DNA of 7,366 bases, from positions 1 through 7,366 of the forward strand of contig CALEST010000038.1 of NCBI GenBank assembly GCA_937907555.1, in the 5' to 3' direction. Position numbers and translations under genes: made by a program. Shown here piece after piece: positions 7,256 to 7,366 of this stretch. How positions within the stretch are numbered: the stretch's first letter is position 1; the number at the start of each line of letters is the position of its first letter. This stretch comes from an uncultured Sediminibacterium sp. (GTDB lineage: Bacteria > Bacteroidota > Bacteroidia > Chitinophagales > Chitinophagaceae). Below the pieces are notes generated by a model that ran no database searches, was not told the origin of the DNA, and saw only the letters and a list, made by a program, of their open reading frames with translations.

Positions 7256-7366
7256 TTAGCTGGCTTTTACCCGTTTTCTGTAGTTCTTAAACATGCTTTG
7301 CCATTGTATGCTGATAACACCAAGCACCCCTTCTTTAATGATGCCTTTATTCATTTTGCTAACTCC
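7256..7366 (-). CDS. 3' end of an unidentified gene, or a very small ORF, upstream of the permease
   Basis: On the - strand the frame is open from the window edge to a TAA at 7256-7258. If the gene extends beyond the edge, the visible part is its last 36 residues, ending QWQSMFKNYRKRVKAS. Alternatively, ATG at 7352-7354 is preceded at 8 bases by GGAG (7363-7366) and would start a 32-aa basic peptide beginning MNKGIIKEGVLGVISIQW. A truncated longer gene seems more likely, because a 32-aa product would be very short and the Shine-Dalgarno use unusual for this phylum. No family is recognised. The 9-bp spacing to the GTG of the permease suggests a shared transcript. Confidence 0.55.
   Translation of the reverse strand, partial: GVSKMNKGIIKEGVLGVISIQWQSMFKNYRKRVKAS

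Overview
The window looks like a chromosomal segment from a member of the Bacteroidota, possibly of the Chitinophagaceae type; this placement is inference. The basis is moderately AT-rich DNA, weak or absent Shine-Dalgarno sequences, promoter-like TAnnTTTG elements, a TonB-dependent receptor with an N-terminal carboxypeptidase-regulatory-like domain, and a large secreted S9 peptidase of a kind common in that phylum. No rRNA, tRNA, CRISPR, insertion sequence or phage gene is visible.

Layout. Positions 1-81 hold the 3' end of a + strand gene. It converges on a - strand gene at 129-956, and a perfect 15-bp inverted repeat at 97-130 can terminate both. The 129-956 gene encodes a membrane-anchored CHASE sensor with no output domain. 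Directly upstream of it, on the same strand and 33 bp away, lies a 949-aa secreted prolyl-oligopeptidase-family (S9) peptidase at 990-3839. An 82-bp divergent region at 3840-3921 separates the peptidase from an 818-aa TonB-dependent outer membrane receptor on the + strand (3922-6378). The receptor gene overlaps by 17 bp the 3' end of a convergent DMT/EamA permease gene (6362-7246, GTG start). Nine bases upstream of the permease, on the - strand, is the end of another reading frame (7256-7366) that is either cut by the window edge or a very small gene.

How the genes may work together. The S9 peptidase and the CHASE protein are probably co-transcribed. The TonB receptor is transcribed divergently from the same short intergenic region. 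One reading is a small peptide-scavenging and sensing locus: the receptor imports a ligand, the peptidase trims peptides in the periplasm, and the CHASE protein senses a small product. The sequence supports the gene order and protein families, but the shared substrate is a hypothesis. The EamA permease and the two edge genes look unrelated. The window is almost entirely coding, with no gene-free stretch over 300 bases. The most unusual item is the CHASE-only sensor.
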